Origin: Longimicrobiales bacterium
GTDB lineage: Bacteria; Gemmatimonadota; Gemmatimonadetes; Longimicrobiales; Gaopeijiaceae
Length of the DNA: 64,000 bases
Reading direction: 5' to 3'
NCBI GenBank assembly: GCA_029245345.1
Contig: JAQWPM010000021.1
Coordinates: 186,001 to 250,000 of the forward strand
The notes below the pieces were generated by a model. It was not told the origin of the DNA, made no database searches, and saw only the letters and a list, made by a program, of their open reading frames with translations. Positions 54,312-62,270 of this stretch are shown in pieces. Position numbers and translations under genes: made by a program. How positions within the stretch are numbered: the stretch's first letter is position 1; each line of letters starts with the position of its first letter.

Positions 54312-56255
54312 GTGAACTATCGGCGGGGAAAGACCGGCGGACGGCGGCGCGCCAAGACGATTGGCATCGTCCTGTGCGTCGGTCTCTTGTCAGCTACTGG
54401 CTTCACACCGATCGACGCCCAATCGCATAATGACCTGTTTGAGAACGGACGGACGCTCGTGGAAGACGGCGATTGGAGGGAGGCGCTCGATGTCTGGGCA
54501 TCCATGCCTGACGCGTTCATCGGAACGGGGACATCCGACCCTCGGGTCGGACCTGCTTTCCTGGCTACTGCGGTCGAGCACAACGCAGAAGACCGGTTTA
54601 GTGAAGGGACGACCTTGTACCTCTGGGGGTTTTCAGGCCCAAACCTCGAGGAGCGGCGCGAAGACGTAGAACGTGAGGCGATGCGAATCGTGCCGTTGCT
54701 TTCCCGGCGCGACTCAGTTCAGTGGATGCCCGTCCTGAGCGGGCCAACCAAAGACCTCACGCTACGGATCGCGCGGTTCTGGCTCGAGCACGATCCAACG
54801 CCCGGTTCCGCGGTCAATGAGCGTCTCGTGGAGCACTGGCAACGCATCGTCACGGCGAGGGACCAGTACCAGTACAATCGTTCGAGTGTGTACGAAACGG
54901 ACGACCGTGGGCTCATCTTTGTGAAGTACGGGCCACCAGGCACTCGTACCCGTGGGAGCCTCGGGGCCAGCGAGATGGAGCTCAAGATCAGGATCCCGGA
55001 CGACGTGACAGCTCGAGAAACGCTGCGCCGTCTGGACCCGAACCCACAGTTTGAGCTTTGGAAGTACGCCGGACTTACCCCCGAAGAATTCACTTACTAC
55101 CTGTTCGGCAACGTGCGTGGAACAGGCCCCTTCGAGCTCGTAAAGGGCCCTCTGGACCTGATCGGTGACGCCGCGCGATCGCTCTCATCCGCATCCAACA
55201 CACCAGGTGGGGTGAGGGCTCAGCACTACCTCGAGTTGTTCTACTACCGAGACCTGGCCGTGCTCGGCGGTCACTTCGGGCGTCGCTTCGACCAATTGTC
55301 CGACCTCTGGGACGGATTCACGATGCGCCGGAACGTCTTCGGTGGCGGTGGACGGGCACCCTCGGCTCCAACCCTGGAATCCTTCAGCTATCGCTTCGCT
55401 GAACAGGATAACTTCGATCCTCCAGGTGTACCGACAATATCAATTCGGTCCAACTACGAAGGGTCGGCGCGCGGCGTGGAAATGGTAGTCCAGGCCGTGC
55501 GGATCCTAGACACCAGTGACCAACCGATGCTGGTGATCCAAGGGTTATCGGCACCTCGCATGCGCCTCTCGGACCGAGACCGCCGCTCAGGATATCGCTC
55601 TGCGCTACGCGACACCGAACACACACTTGTCGTGCGCGACCGAGAGCTGGTCCAAGCAGGCCAAGTTGTCCAGTTGGCCCCGGCGGCCGGCGGAGGCATT
55701 TCGGTATTCCACCTGAGGCACCCGCCGCAACCCATGCACCTGACCTTGATCGCGCGGCCCATTGGAGATCCGGTCACCAGTGGGGACACCCTCTCATTGG
55801 TGGGCCAAGGACATGCTTATGTGGAGGAGCCGCTAACCGGGGATCCGGCGGTCTTCGAGGTGAGTGACATCTCCGTCGGCACCCCCTGGGACGCTGCCCC
55901 GGGAAGCATGAGCCCCCTACCCTTCCCACTCCTACCCGGCTCTACGGTCTGGACCGGTGACGCCCTGAGGGTCTACATCGAGCTGTACCATCTCCGAACT
56001 GATGTGGACGAAGTGGGCCGGTACGGACTGGACTTCCGACTCTTGCCGCTCGACGACGTGGGAGAAGTCCGCTCGTCGCCGGAACCAGTGACGTTGGGTA
56101 TCCAACTGGAATCCGACGGACCGCGGGCTCAGCGTCACTTCGACATGGGTCTCGCGGGCCTCGAGCCGGGTTTCTACCGACTCGAGGTCGACGCTACCGA
56201 TCTGTTGATCGGCACGACGATCACCCGCGTGAGCCAAATCGAGATTATCGGATGA
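54312..56255 (+). CDS. GWxTD-domain protein
   Basis: From GTG 54312 the protein has 648 residues with a signal peptide (IGIVLCVGLLSATGFTPIDAQ) preceded by a basic n-region. The GWxTD domain spans roughly residues 150-300. It shows NRSSVYETDDRGLIFVKYGPP, followed by FELWKYAGLTPEEFTYYLFG. GWxTD proteins occur across Gemmatimonadota, Bacteroidota relatives and Acidobacteriota, and their role is unclear. The C-terminal half has beta-rich repeats with segments such as VMVVQAVRILDTS-like strands (the visible text is MVVQAVRILDTSDQPMLVIQ). The start of a tetratricopeptide-like helix pair lies near residue 40. Confidence 0.8.
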   Translation: MNYRRGKTGGRRRAKTIGIVLCVGLLSATGFTPIDAQSHNDLFENGRTLVEDGDWREALDVWASMPDAFIGTGTSDPRVGPAFLATAVEHNAEDRFSEGTTLYLWGFSGPNLEERREDVEREAMRIVPLLSRRDSVQWMPVLSGPTKDLTLRIARFWLEHDPTPGSAVNERLVEHWQRIVTARDQYQYNRSSVYETDDRGLIFVKYGPPGTRTRGSLGASEMELKIRIPDDVTARETLRRLDPNPQFELWKYAGLTPEEFTYYLFGNVRGTGPFELVKGPLDLIGDAARSLSSASNTPGGVRAQHYLELFYYRDLAVLGGHFGRRFDQLSDLWDGFTMRRNVFGGGGRAPSAPTLESFSYRFAEQDNFDPPGVPTISIRSNYEGSARGVEMVVQAVRILDTSDQPMLVIQGLSAPRMRLSDRDRRSGYRSALRDTEHTLVVRDRELVQAGQVVQLAPAAGGGISVFHLRHPPQPMHLTLIARPIGDPVTSGDTLSLVGQGHAYVEEPLTGDPAVFEVSDISVGTPWDAAPGSMSPLPFPLLPGSTVWTGDALRVYIELYHLRTDVDEVGRYGLDFRLLPLDDVGEVRSSPEPVTLGIQLESDGPRAQRHFDMGLAGLEPGFYRLEVDATDLLIGTTITRVSQIEIIG

Positions 56256-56259
56256 GCAG

Positions 56260-56754
56260 CTAGCGACGAATGCCGGTGCGCACCTCGAGAGACAGGTCGC
56301 CTGCCACTGTGTTGAACACCCTTTCGACGTCTTCGCTGGGTGACGCCGGCCTCCATTGGTCACTGGCCCCGCCGCGCACCTCGTACTCGCCGTACATCGT
56401 TACTCGGAATTGGGCGCCTCCGTCGAGCTCGCCCGCTATCCGACGGCCTCGGATGATAATGCGCCCCCGAGCCTCCGAGGGGCCTGTTACCGCAGATCCC
56501 TCAGGAGCGTTGAAGGCGCGCCATTCGGACTCCCAGTACAAGTTCTGGGTCTCCGACTGCTCGCGGCGAAGGTGCCAGTTGTGTTTGGCCCACACCTTCA
56601 TCCGGGCCTCGGCTAAGGTGGGTACCAGAAGGCGCCCCAAATCACGCTGAAATCCGTCGATCGAGCTCGCACCACCGCTACCACCGGCCGACGCACACCC
56701 TGCCAGCAACAACACACATGGCAACCAAATAAAGAATCTCTGCAACCGCTTCAT
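56260..56754 (-). CDS. Small lipoprotein of unknown function
   Basis: ATG 56754 has GAGGAGG six bases upstream, a near-perfect ribosome site, giving about 164 residues. The lipoprotein signal ends in LLLAGC with the Cys at residue 19. The rest is mixed alpha/beta (RLLVPTLAEARMKVWAKHNWHL, then GRIIIRGRRIAGELDGGAQF). It has no recognisable domain. It is encoded opposite and downstream of the GWxTD gene, with stops five bases apart. It is separated from susD by the terminator at 56838-56880. Confidence 0.7.
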   Translation of the reverse strand: MKRLQRFFIWLPCVLLLAGCASAGGSGGASSIDGFQRDLGRLLVPTLAEARMKVWAKHNWHLRREQSETQNLYWESEWRAFNAPEGSAVTGPSEARGRIIIRGRRIAGELDGGAQFRVTMYGEYEVRGGASDQWRPASPSEDVERVFNTVAGDLSLEVRTGIRR

Positions 56755-56837
56755 GCGAACCTCCTCAGAGCAACCTGTCGGCACCTTCTTCGAGTATCCC
56801 TTCGTCGCCACCCATCGTCAAGGCGCACCTCCATGCC

Positions 56838-56880
56838 CAAAAAAAGAAGCGGGCCGCCGCGCCGAAGCGCGACGACCCGC
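56838..56880 (-). terminator. Rho-independent terminator of the susC-susD operon
   Basis: On the minus strand a stem of about 14 base pairs (GCGGGTCGTCGCGC paired with GCGCGGCGGCCCGC, two G-T pairs) has a TTCG loop. It is followed by TTCTTTTTTT. The TTCG tetraloop and T run make it a strong intrinsic terminator 33 bases after the susD stop. Confidence 0.93.
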
Positions 56881-56912
56881 AACTGTACTTCAGTTGAGCT
56901 TTTCCGCGGTGA

Positions 56913-58556
56913 TTAGTTCATCACGCCCGGGTTCATCTCAGTCCTCATCGCGTCGCCGTACGCTTCGAGAGCCTCAGCCCTCCAGCGAATCGTCCCCGCG
57001 TCCATCACGTCCGTCCAGAGGCGCGGGGCCGAACCCTCACCACCACCACCAAACGTGTAGATGTCCATGAGAAGCAGGTCGAGTTCAGCGCCCGGCACCG
57101 GGAAGTGCACTGGCGTGTTGGTCAGGAGATCACCCCAGCCTCGGTCGTCGAAGAACGCAACACCGTAACCGTAATGCCAAACCTCCATGCGCTTCTCGTA
57201 CTTGAGCGCTTCCCAGAGGTCACCACACGCGCCAGATATCGTGCGCGGTGTGCAGCGAGCACCCGACGTACCGCTCGTGGTCACAGCGGGAAGCCCGCCG
57301 GTCCCTTCGCGGTATACGTTCACGATGGCAGCAGCCCCCGCGAGATCGCCTGTCCGGTAAAGAGCCTCAGCCTTAATGAGGTCGAGTTCTTTGACCGGGA
57401 ACACGCCGTTGGTGCCAACGTAGTTCGCCAGACGAATCGGATACCACCGGTTGTCGGAGTAATTCGAGAAGTGGTACGTACCACGCTCCGGCCGGAAATA
57501 ATGCGCCGACACATAGCGTACGTACAGACCATCCGAACTCGGAACCGCGTCAGTCGTGATGCGATCGTCATCCGTGTCGATCTGGAACGCAGTGCGCAAC
57601 TCGGGGTTGCTGATCCCTTCCCAGGCCTGGTACGCCCCACTTTGATCCGCAGGACCCAAATAACGCAGATCCAAACGGGCCCAGATGTCGTTGGACCCGG
57701 CGTGTACCTTCAGACGGTCCCATGCCCAGTTGACATCATCGTGAACCGTGTTGAAGTCCTCGGTGTGCGCTGCATTGACCTCTGACAGCACCGCACCCCA
57801 GTTCGTGCCTGTGCGATCCGCTTCGGTTCGCGCCACGCTGACCATCGCGCGTGCCTTAAAACCGTGCGCTATCTGAGCTAAACGCGTGTTCGTCCACGTG
57901 CCATCGTCACCAACCCACGATGCCGGAATCGTGAAGCTACCCTGGCCAGCCATCGAAATGGCTGCGTCGAGCTTCGCCAGACCTGCCGCGTGCACTTCCA
58001 TGTACGGCGACATGGTCGGCAGAGCATTCGGATCATCGAGAGACGTGGTCTCGTCGACGATGAACGCCTGGTCGAAGGTGTTCGACAAACGGATCAGAGC
58101 TAGGCCCTGAACCAGAGATGCGAACGTCTGGGCACGGTGCGTGTCCGCACCACCCGCACCCACTTCGACACCACCCTCGATGGCCAGAAGGCCATCGCGG
58201 ACGCCGGAAAGCGCTGCATACGAATCACGCCAGGTGTTGCGCGTCTGACTCGAATTACTCGCCGAAGGATCGTTGTTCCATGCTACGCGCGGCTCAGAAG
58301 ACATCTCGCGCATTGCGAAATTGCCCCACGAGGATGTGTGGGAATCAGCCATCGTCGACATGGCAATGCCGATGGTGCTGTAGTGCCCGGAACTCCACCA
58401 GCTCGAGAACGAGCCGGAGATCAAAGCTTCTACATCAGTGGGGGTCGAGATCGCACGCTCGCGGTCCGGATCATTGAGGTTTACAACATCAAGATCTCCG
58501 CACGCGCTAGCTGCTATAGCGATCGTCGCCACTGCTACTAGTCTGAAAATTTTCAT
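56913..58556 (-). CDS. SusD/RagB-family nutrient-binding outer-membrane lipoprotein
   Basis: The 547-residue protein has a lipoprotein signal ending at Cys19 (AASAC) followed by DLDVVNLNDPDRERA, a typical SusD mature start. The helical body contains tetratricopeptide-like repeats and the family feature LDLIKAEALYRTGDLAGAAAIVNVYR near the C-terminus (partly quoted: ELDLIKAEALYRTG). SusD caps a SusC channel and captures the substrate, often an oligosaccharide or peptide. It lies 13 bases after susC. No glycan-degrading enzyme is near, so the substrate is unknown. Confidence 0.9.
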   Translation of the reverse strand: MKIFRLVAVATIAIAASACGDLDVVNLNDPDRERAISTPTDVEALISGSFSSWWSSGHYSTIGIAMSTMADSHTSSWGNFAMREMSSEPRVAWNNDPSASNSSQTRNTWRDSYAALSGVRDGLLAIEGGVEVGAGGADTHRAQTFASLVQGLALIRLSNTFDQAFIVDETTSLDDPNALPTMSPYMEVHAAGLAKLDAAISMAGQGSFTIPASWVGDDGTWTNTRLAQIAHGFKARAMVSVARTEADRTGTNWGAVLSEVNAAHTEDFNTVHDDVNWAWDRLKVHAGSNDIWARLDLRYLGPADQSGAYQAWEGISNPELRTAFQIDTDDDRITTDAVPSSDGLYVRYVSAHYFRPERGTYHFSNYSDNRWYPIRLANYVGTNGVFPVKELDLIKAEALYRTGDLAGAAAIVNVYREGTGGLPAVTTSGTSGARCTPRTISGACGDLWEALKYEKRMEVWHYGYGVAFFDDRGWGDLLTNTPVHFPVPGAELDLLLMDIYTFGGGGEGSAPRLWTDVMDAGTIRWRAEALEAYGDAMRTEMNPGVMN

Positions 58557-58569
58557 TGGTCGACGTCTC

Positions 58570-61500
58570 CTAGAAGATCAGTTCCAGAACTGCCGTAATC
58601 GTACGGAAGTTCGGGTACTGATAGGCGTCGTCACCACCAACGATCCCACCGACTTCTGGGTCGTAACCCAAATAATCGGTGAACGTCAGCAGGTTGCGGC
58701 CTGTGATCGAAAGTGCGGCGGATTCGAGGCCCATGCCCCCACCAATCCGCGAAAGCATTGACTGGTCCAGCGTGTACCGGAGGGACACCTCACGAATCTT
58801 GATGTAGGTGCCGTCTTCAACGTAGTGGCTGTTGTCCTGGTTCACGTTGTAGAGATCGGAGTAGTACGCTACCGGCTTCTTCAGACCGTCGGCCTTACCG
58901 TTCTGGTCGACCTCCCCGCCGCGCCACTCACGCAACGCCCACTGGCGCGTACCGTTGTACTTGTCCGTACCGAACTCGCCATCAAGCAGAATCGTCGCCT
59001 GCAGGTTGCCGGCGCGGAACGTGTTGGCCCAGTTCAAGTTGTAGTCAGGGACACCAACACCAAGGAAGAGGAACGGGTTTCCGTCCTCATCACGGTCCTT
59101 GATTGGGCGGCCCCATTTTTCGCCGTTCGGACCCGTGGTTCCCCACAGACCCTTGGCGATGCCGTCCTGGTAGCTGTTGCCGGCGCCGACGTATACGAGA
59201 TAACCGTCGTCGTTGACCTGGTACTGCGAGCAGTCCGTTCCAGCAGCCATTGTGCTGCAATCTTTCGTCCAGCGATCACCATAGTACGTACCGAGCGCTT
59301 CACCCTCACGGATGTAACGCGGACCGGAGCGGTATGCCGGACGATTGAGGTACGTGATTTCCTGGGTTGTGCGGTCGAAGTTGATGCGTGTCGACCAACT
59401 CAGATCCGGGCGGTTGATGATCGAGGTCTCTAGAGACGCTTCGAAGGTGTTGCTCTCGAGCGTACCGGCGTTCTGCCACTGGCTCTGGAAGCCAGCATAA
59501 CCGGGGAGCGGCACGTTGAGGAGCTGATCCTCAACCTTGTTGTCCACGTAAGTGAACGTGGCCGCAACCTTGTTCCAGAGGACCATCTCGAGACCGAATT
59601 CCTGCTCGGTCGACAGCTCAGGCTTCAGCTGCGCGTTACCGAGCGTCCGCGGCGTGATCACACCTGCTGACACGCTGTAGGTCTCGTACTGGCTCGCGAA
59701 ACGAGGACGACCACCGGCCGTACCGATCGAGTAGCGAAGTTTGAACTCGTTGATCGCGTCAACGGGCCACCAGTCTTCCTGCGCAACCCGCCATGCAGCG
59801 GCTGCACGGAAGTACGTCTGCCAACGCTCCTTGGGACCGAACAGCGACGAACCGTCGCGACGGACGAGGAAGTCACCAATGTACTTACCCTGGTAATCAA
59901 GGGCCGTGATGAAGAAGTAGCCCTGCGAGACCACGTCCGTGATGCTGGACGTAGCGTTCGTACCACCAGCGATGTTGTCAAACGAAGGAACGCTTCCGAC
60001 CGAGAAGTCCTGGCCTGTGACCGAGAAGCTCTCAGAGTGCTGGTCCTCAAGCAGGTACCGCGCCTTCGTGCGCACGGTGAGGTCCCCAAACGCGCGGTTG
60101 AACGACGCCGTCAACGACGCGTTGATGTCGTTGTTCAGATTGTTTGAACGGGTCATGTCACCCTTATCTCGCACGATCGGCTGCTGCGGCCCACCCTGCG
60201 AGTTCGCATAGTTCAACGGCGTGATGTTCATCCGGTGGAAATCGTACCGGTCCACGCTGTAGTTGGCCTCGAGATCGAACCAGGAAGCCGGGGACCAGCG
60301 TGCGTCAACCGCAGCCATGAAGCGCTGACGGTCATCATTCAGGTCCCGGTTCTCAACCGCGTAGAGCGGGTTTTCTTGATTCGCCCGAGGATCCGGGTTG
60401 ATGAAGAGGCAACCGCCCAACTCTGCAGCTTTCGGGCACAACTGGTCGTTCGGGTTCCGCTTGGTCAAATCGATCTGCGGACCCATGAACGTGATGTTGA
60501 AGAACGCGCTACCAGGCATTTCGTCCTGGTGCGACTTCGCGTAGTACGTGTTGAGCGCGATGTCGAAGTTGTCACGAACCTGGTGATCGAGGTTGAGGCG
60601 GAAGGTACGACGGTCGAAACCGTCATTCCCATCGATAACACCTCTCTCAGCCGCGTTCGAGAACGACGCGCGGTAGTTCGTCGTACCGGTACGCCCTTCA
60701 ACGGCAACGTAGTTCGTGTAGTTGTCGCCCGGCTTGAAGAGCCGGTTGATCTGGTCGTACAACACGCCGGGATACGCGTTGTCCTGGAACGCCGTGTCAG
60801 GCGTACCACCATCGTCGAGCGTAGGATCCCCAGAGTCCGGATCCTGCAGATCGATGATGTTACCACTGCCATCGACGAAGTCACCGGAAGCGTTCAGCTT
60901 GTAAGGGTGGTGGGTGGAAAGGTCAATCTGATTGCCGAGCGCGCCCTGGCCGTATTCGTTACGGACGGTGATCCGCGCTTGGTCGATGTTCAGACCTGAA
61001 CCACGACGGGTCCGGATCTGAATGACGCCGTTCGAAGCACGCGAGCCGTAGAGCGAGGCTGCCGCCGCACCTTTCACGATTTCTATGGACTCGACGTCAA
61101 GTGCGTCGATGTCGGCCATGGTGTTATCCGTGATGACACCATCAATGATGACCAGCGGAGACTGCGAGCCAGTAATCGACGTGGGGCCACGGAACATCAT
61201 CTGCGCTTCGTCACCGGGCTTACCGCTGGTGCTCACAACTTTCACACCAGCGACTTTACCCGCGAGAAGCCCGTCAGCCGAAGCAGCCGGAACAGGCATC
61301 TCAGTGAAGTCGACCTTTTCCACTGTGAACGGCAGCTTGATGCGGGGTGTCGCACCTGCAACACCCGTCACCACCAGCTCCTGCAAACGCAGGGCACTGC
61401 CGGTCAGCCGCATTTCAATGGTCGTGGTCTGTCCAGCGGTCACCGTCATACTCTCGGTGGCTCCGCTGTACCCGATCAACTCAACACGAAGGTCGTGTGA

Positions 61501-61728
61501 GCCCGTTGGTACGTTGAGAATGAGAAACCTGCCCTGTTGGTTCGACAGTCCGCCCATATTGAGCGACGGAATGTAGACCTGAGCTGATTCCAATGTGCGC
61601 CCGCTCGCCGCGTCAACAACAGTACCTGTAACGGTACCGGTCGACTGCGCCTGAGCCGGCGGGGCGGATAAAGCGAAGACCATCGCTCCTGCCGCCGCTA
61701 TAGGAATGCACTTACCCCAAAGCTTCAT
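58570..61728 (-). CDS. SusC/RagA-family TonB-linked outer-membrane transporter
   Basis: From ATG 61728, with GAGGAGG six bases upstream, the protein has 1,052 residues. A signal peptide (cleaved near PPAQAQ) leads to a CarboxypepD_reg-like domain at about residues 30-95 (GTVVDAASGRTLESAQVYIP). The plug carries GLLAGKVAGVKVVSTSG and the ending VKGAAAASLYGSRASNGVIQI (parts quoted), both hallmarks of SusC. The barrel ends in TAVLELIF with a C-terminal Phe. The family imports bulky ligands by TonB energy with SusD as lid. A promoter-like TTGGTC-TATATC lies about 50 bases upstream. Confidence 0.95.
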   Translation of the reverse strand: MKLWGKCIPIAAAGAMVFALSAPPAQAQSTGTVTGTVVDAASGRTLESAQVYIPSLNMGGLSNQQGRFLILNVPTGSHDLRVELIGYSGATESMTVTAGQTTTIEMRLTGSALRLQELVVTGVAGATPRIKLPFTVEKVDFTEMPVPAASADGLLAGKVAGVKVVSTSGKPGDEAQMMFRGPTSITGSQSPLVIIDGVITDNTMADIDALDVESIEIVKGAAAASLYGSRASNGVIQIRTRRGSGLNIDQARITVRNEYGQGALGNQIDLSTHHPYKLNASGDFVDGSGNIIDLQDPDSGDPTLDDGGTPDTAFQDNAYPGVLYDQINRLFKPGDNYTNYVAVEGRTGTTNYRASFSNAAERGVIDGNDGFDRRTFRLNLDHQVRDNFDIALNTYYAKSHQDEMPGSAFFNITFMGPQIDLTKRNPNDQLCPKAAELGGCLFINPDPRANQENPLYAVENRDLNDDRQRFMAAVDARWSPASWFDLEANYSVDRYDFHRMNITPLNYANSQGGPQQPIVRDKGDMTRSNNLNNDINASLTASFNRAFGDLTVRTKARYLLEDQHSESFSVTGQDFSVGSVPSFDNIAGGTNATSSITDVVSQGYFFITALDYQGKYIGDFLVRRDGSSLFGPKERWQTYFRAAAAWRVAQEDWWPVDAINEFKLRYSIGTAGGRPRFASQYETYSVSAGVITPRTLGNAQLKPELSTEQEFGLEMVLWNKVAATFTYVDNKVEDQLLNVPLPGYAGFQSQWQNAGTLESNTFEASLETSIINRPDLSWSTRINFDRTTQEITYLNRPAYRSGPRYIREGEALGTYYGDRWTKDCSTMAAGTDCSQYQVNDDGYLVYVGAGNSYQDGIAKGLWGTTGPNGEKWGRPIKDRDEDGNPFLFLGVGVPDYNLNWANTFRAGNLQATILLDGEFGTDKYNGTRQWALREWRGGEVDQNGKADGLKKPVAYYSDLYNVNQDNSHYVEDGTYIKIREVSLRYTLDQSMLSRIGGGMGLESAALSITGRNLLTFTDYLGYDPEVGGIVGGDDAYQYPNFRTITAVLELIF

Positions 61729-61784
61729 TTCATGCCTCCTCGGGGGTGGGGAAGAACGCACGGATGGTCAGATCACGGGCGTAC

Positions 61785-61812
61785 GATATAGCACCTGGTC
61801 CTCGTGGACCAA
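61785..61812 (-). promoter_or_regulatory. Candidate susC promoter overlapping an operator-like dyad
   Basis: On the minus strand TTGGTC (61812-61807), a 16-base spacer and TATATC (61790-61785) form a promoter-like pair about 55 bases from the susC start. A perfect inverted repeat TGGTCC-TCGT-GGACCA spans 61796-61811 across the -35 box and spacer. This is where a repressor or activator dimer could bind. Confidence 0.4.
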
Positions 61813-61825
61813 ATGCCAATACAAG

Positions 61826-61861
61826 ATCCGTCCCCTGCTGACTGAAGTCGCAGGGGCGGAT
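61826..61861. repeat. Long inverted repeat upstream of susC promoter
   Basis: ATCCG and CCCCTGC pair with GCAGGGG and CGGAT, a 12-base-pair stem with a single bulged T and an 11-base loop. It sits just upstream of the susC promoter and lacks a T run, so it is more likely a protein-binding site or cruciform than a terminator. Confidence 0.45.
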
Positions 61862-61988
61862 GTGAGCGCTAAGCTCTCGAGGAGTTTCGAACCGGGCGGG
61901 CTCCAAAAGCTCTCTCCAGGTCTGACAAGTTGCTCAGACTCCACCCCCCTCACCACACCCCACCACACTAGGAGCCTTCGTTTGAATC

Positions 61989-62006
61989 ATCAGGATCTTT
62001 CCTGAT
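61989..62006. repeat. Perfect 7-base inverted repeat (candidate operator)
   Basis: ATCAGGA-TCTT-TCCTGAT is a perfect 18-base dyad with a 4-base spacer, the size of a binding site for a helix-turn-helix dimer. It lies in the middle of the susC/PBP spacer, so it could serve either direction. Confidence 0.4.
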
Positions 62007-62270
62007 TGCTCTGAATGTGCGCGGCACATATCGCTAATGTCAAGCACAGTTGGTCCATTAGCTACAGGGGTCTCTGGTGGATTTCACATGCATGATTATG
62101 CGCCGCTTGGGCCACCCTCCAAAATCGCGCTAGCTTGCTCGGGCGGATCGGGATGGCATTCCGCTTGCAACAGAATCGACCAGATATGCTCCCGACCTAG
62201 GACCCGTTCAAACATGTCGACAGCCAAGCCAAAGAATCCCTCGCCCTCCGCGACCCGTTTGACAGCCGTT

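Larger units (their letters stand above)
61729..62270. promoter_or_regulatory. 542-base divergent spacer between susC and the PBP gene
   Basis: No gene is convincing here. The spacer contains a probable susC promoter with a dyad (61785-61812), a long hairpin (61826-61861), a second dyad (61989-62006) and a C/A-rich stretch (61950-61980). A minus open frame of 60 codons at 62096-62278 has no ribosome site and overlaps the PBP start. The order of elements suggests a control region, but the factors are unknown. Confidence 0.5.
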
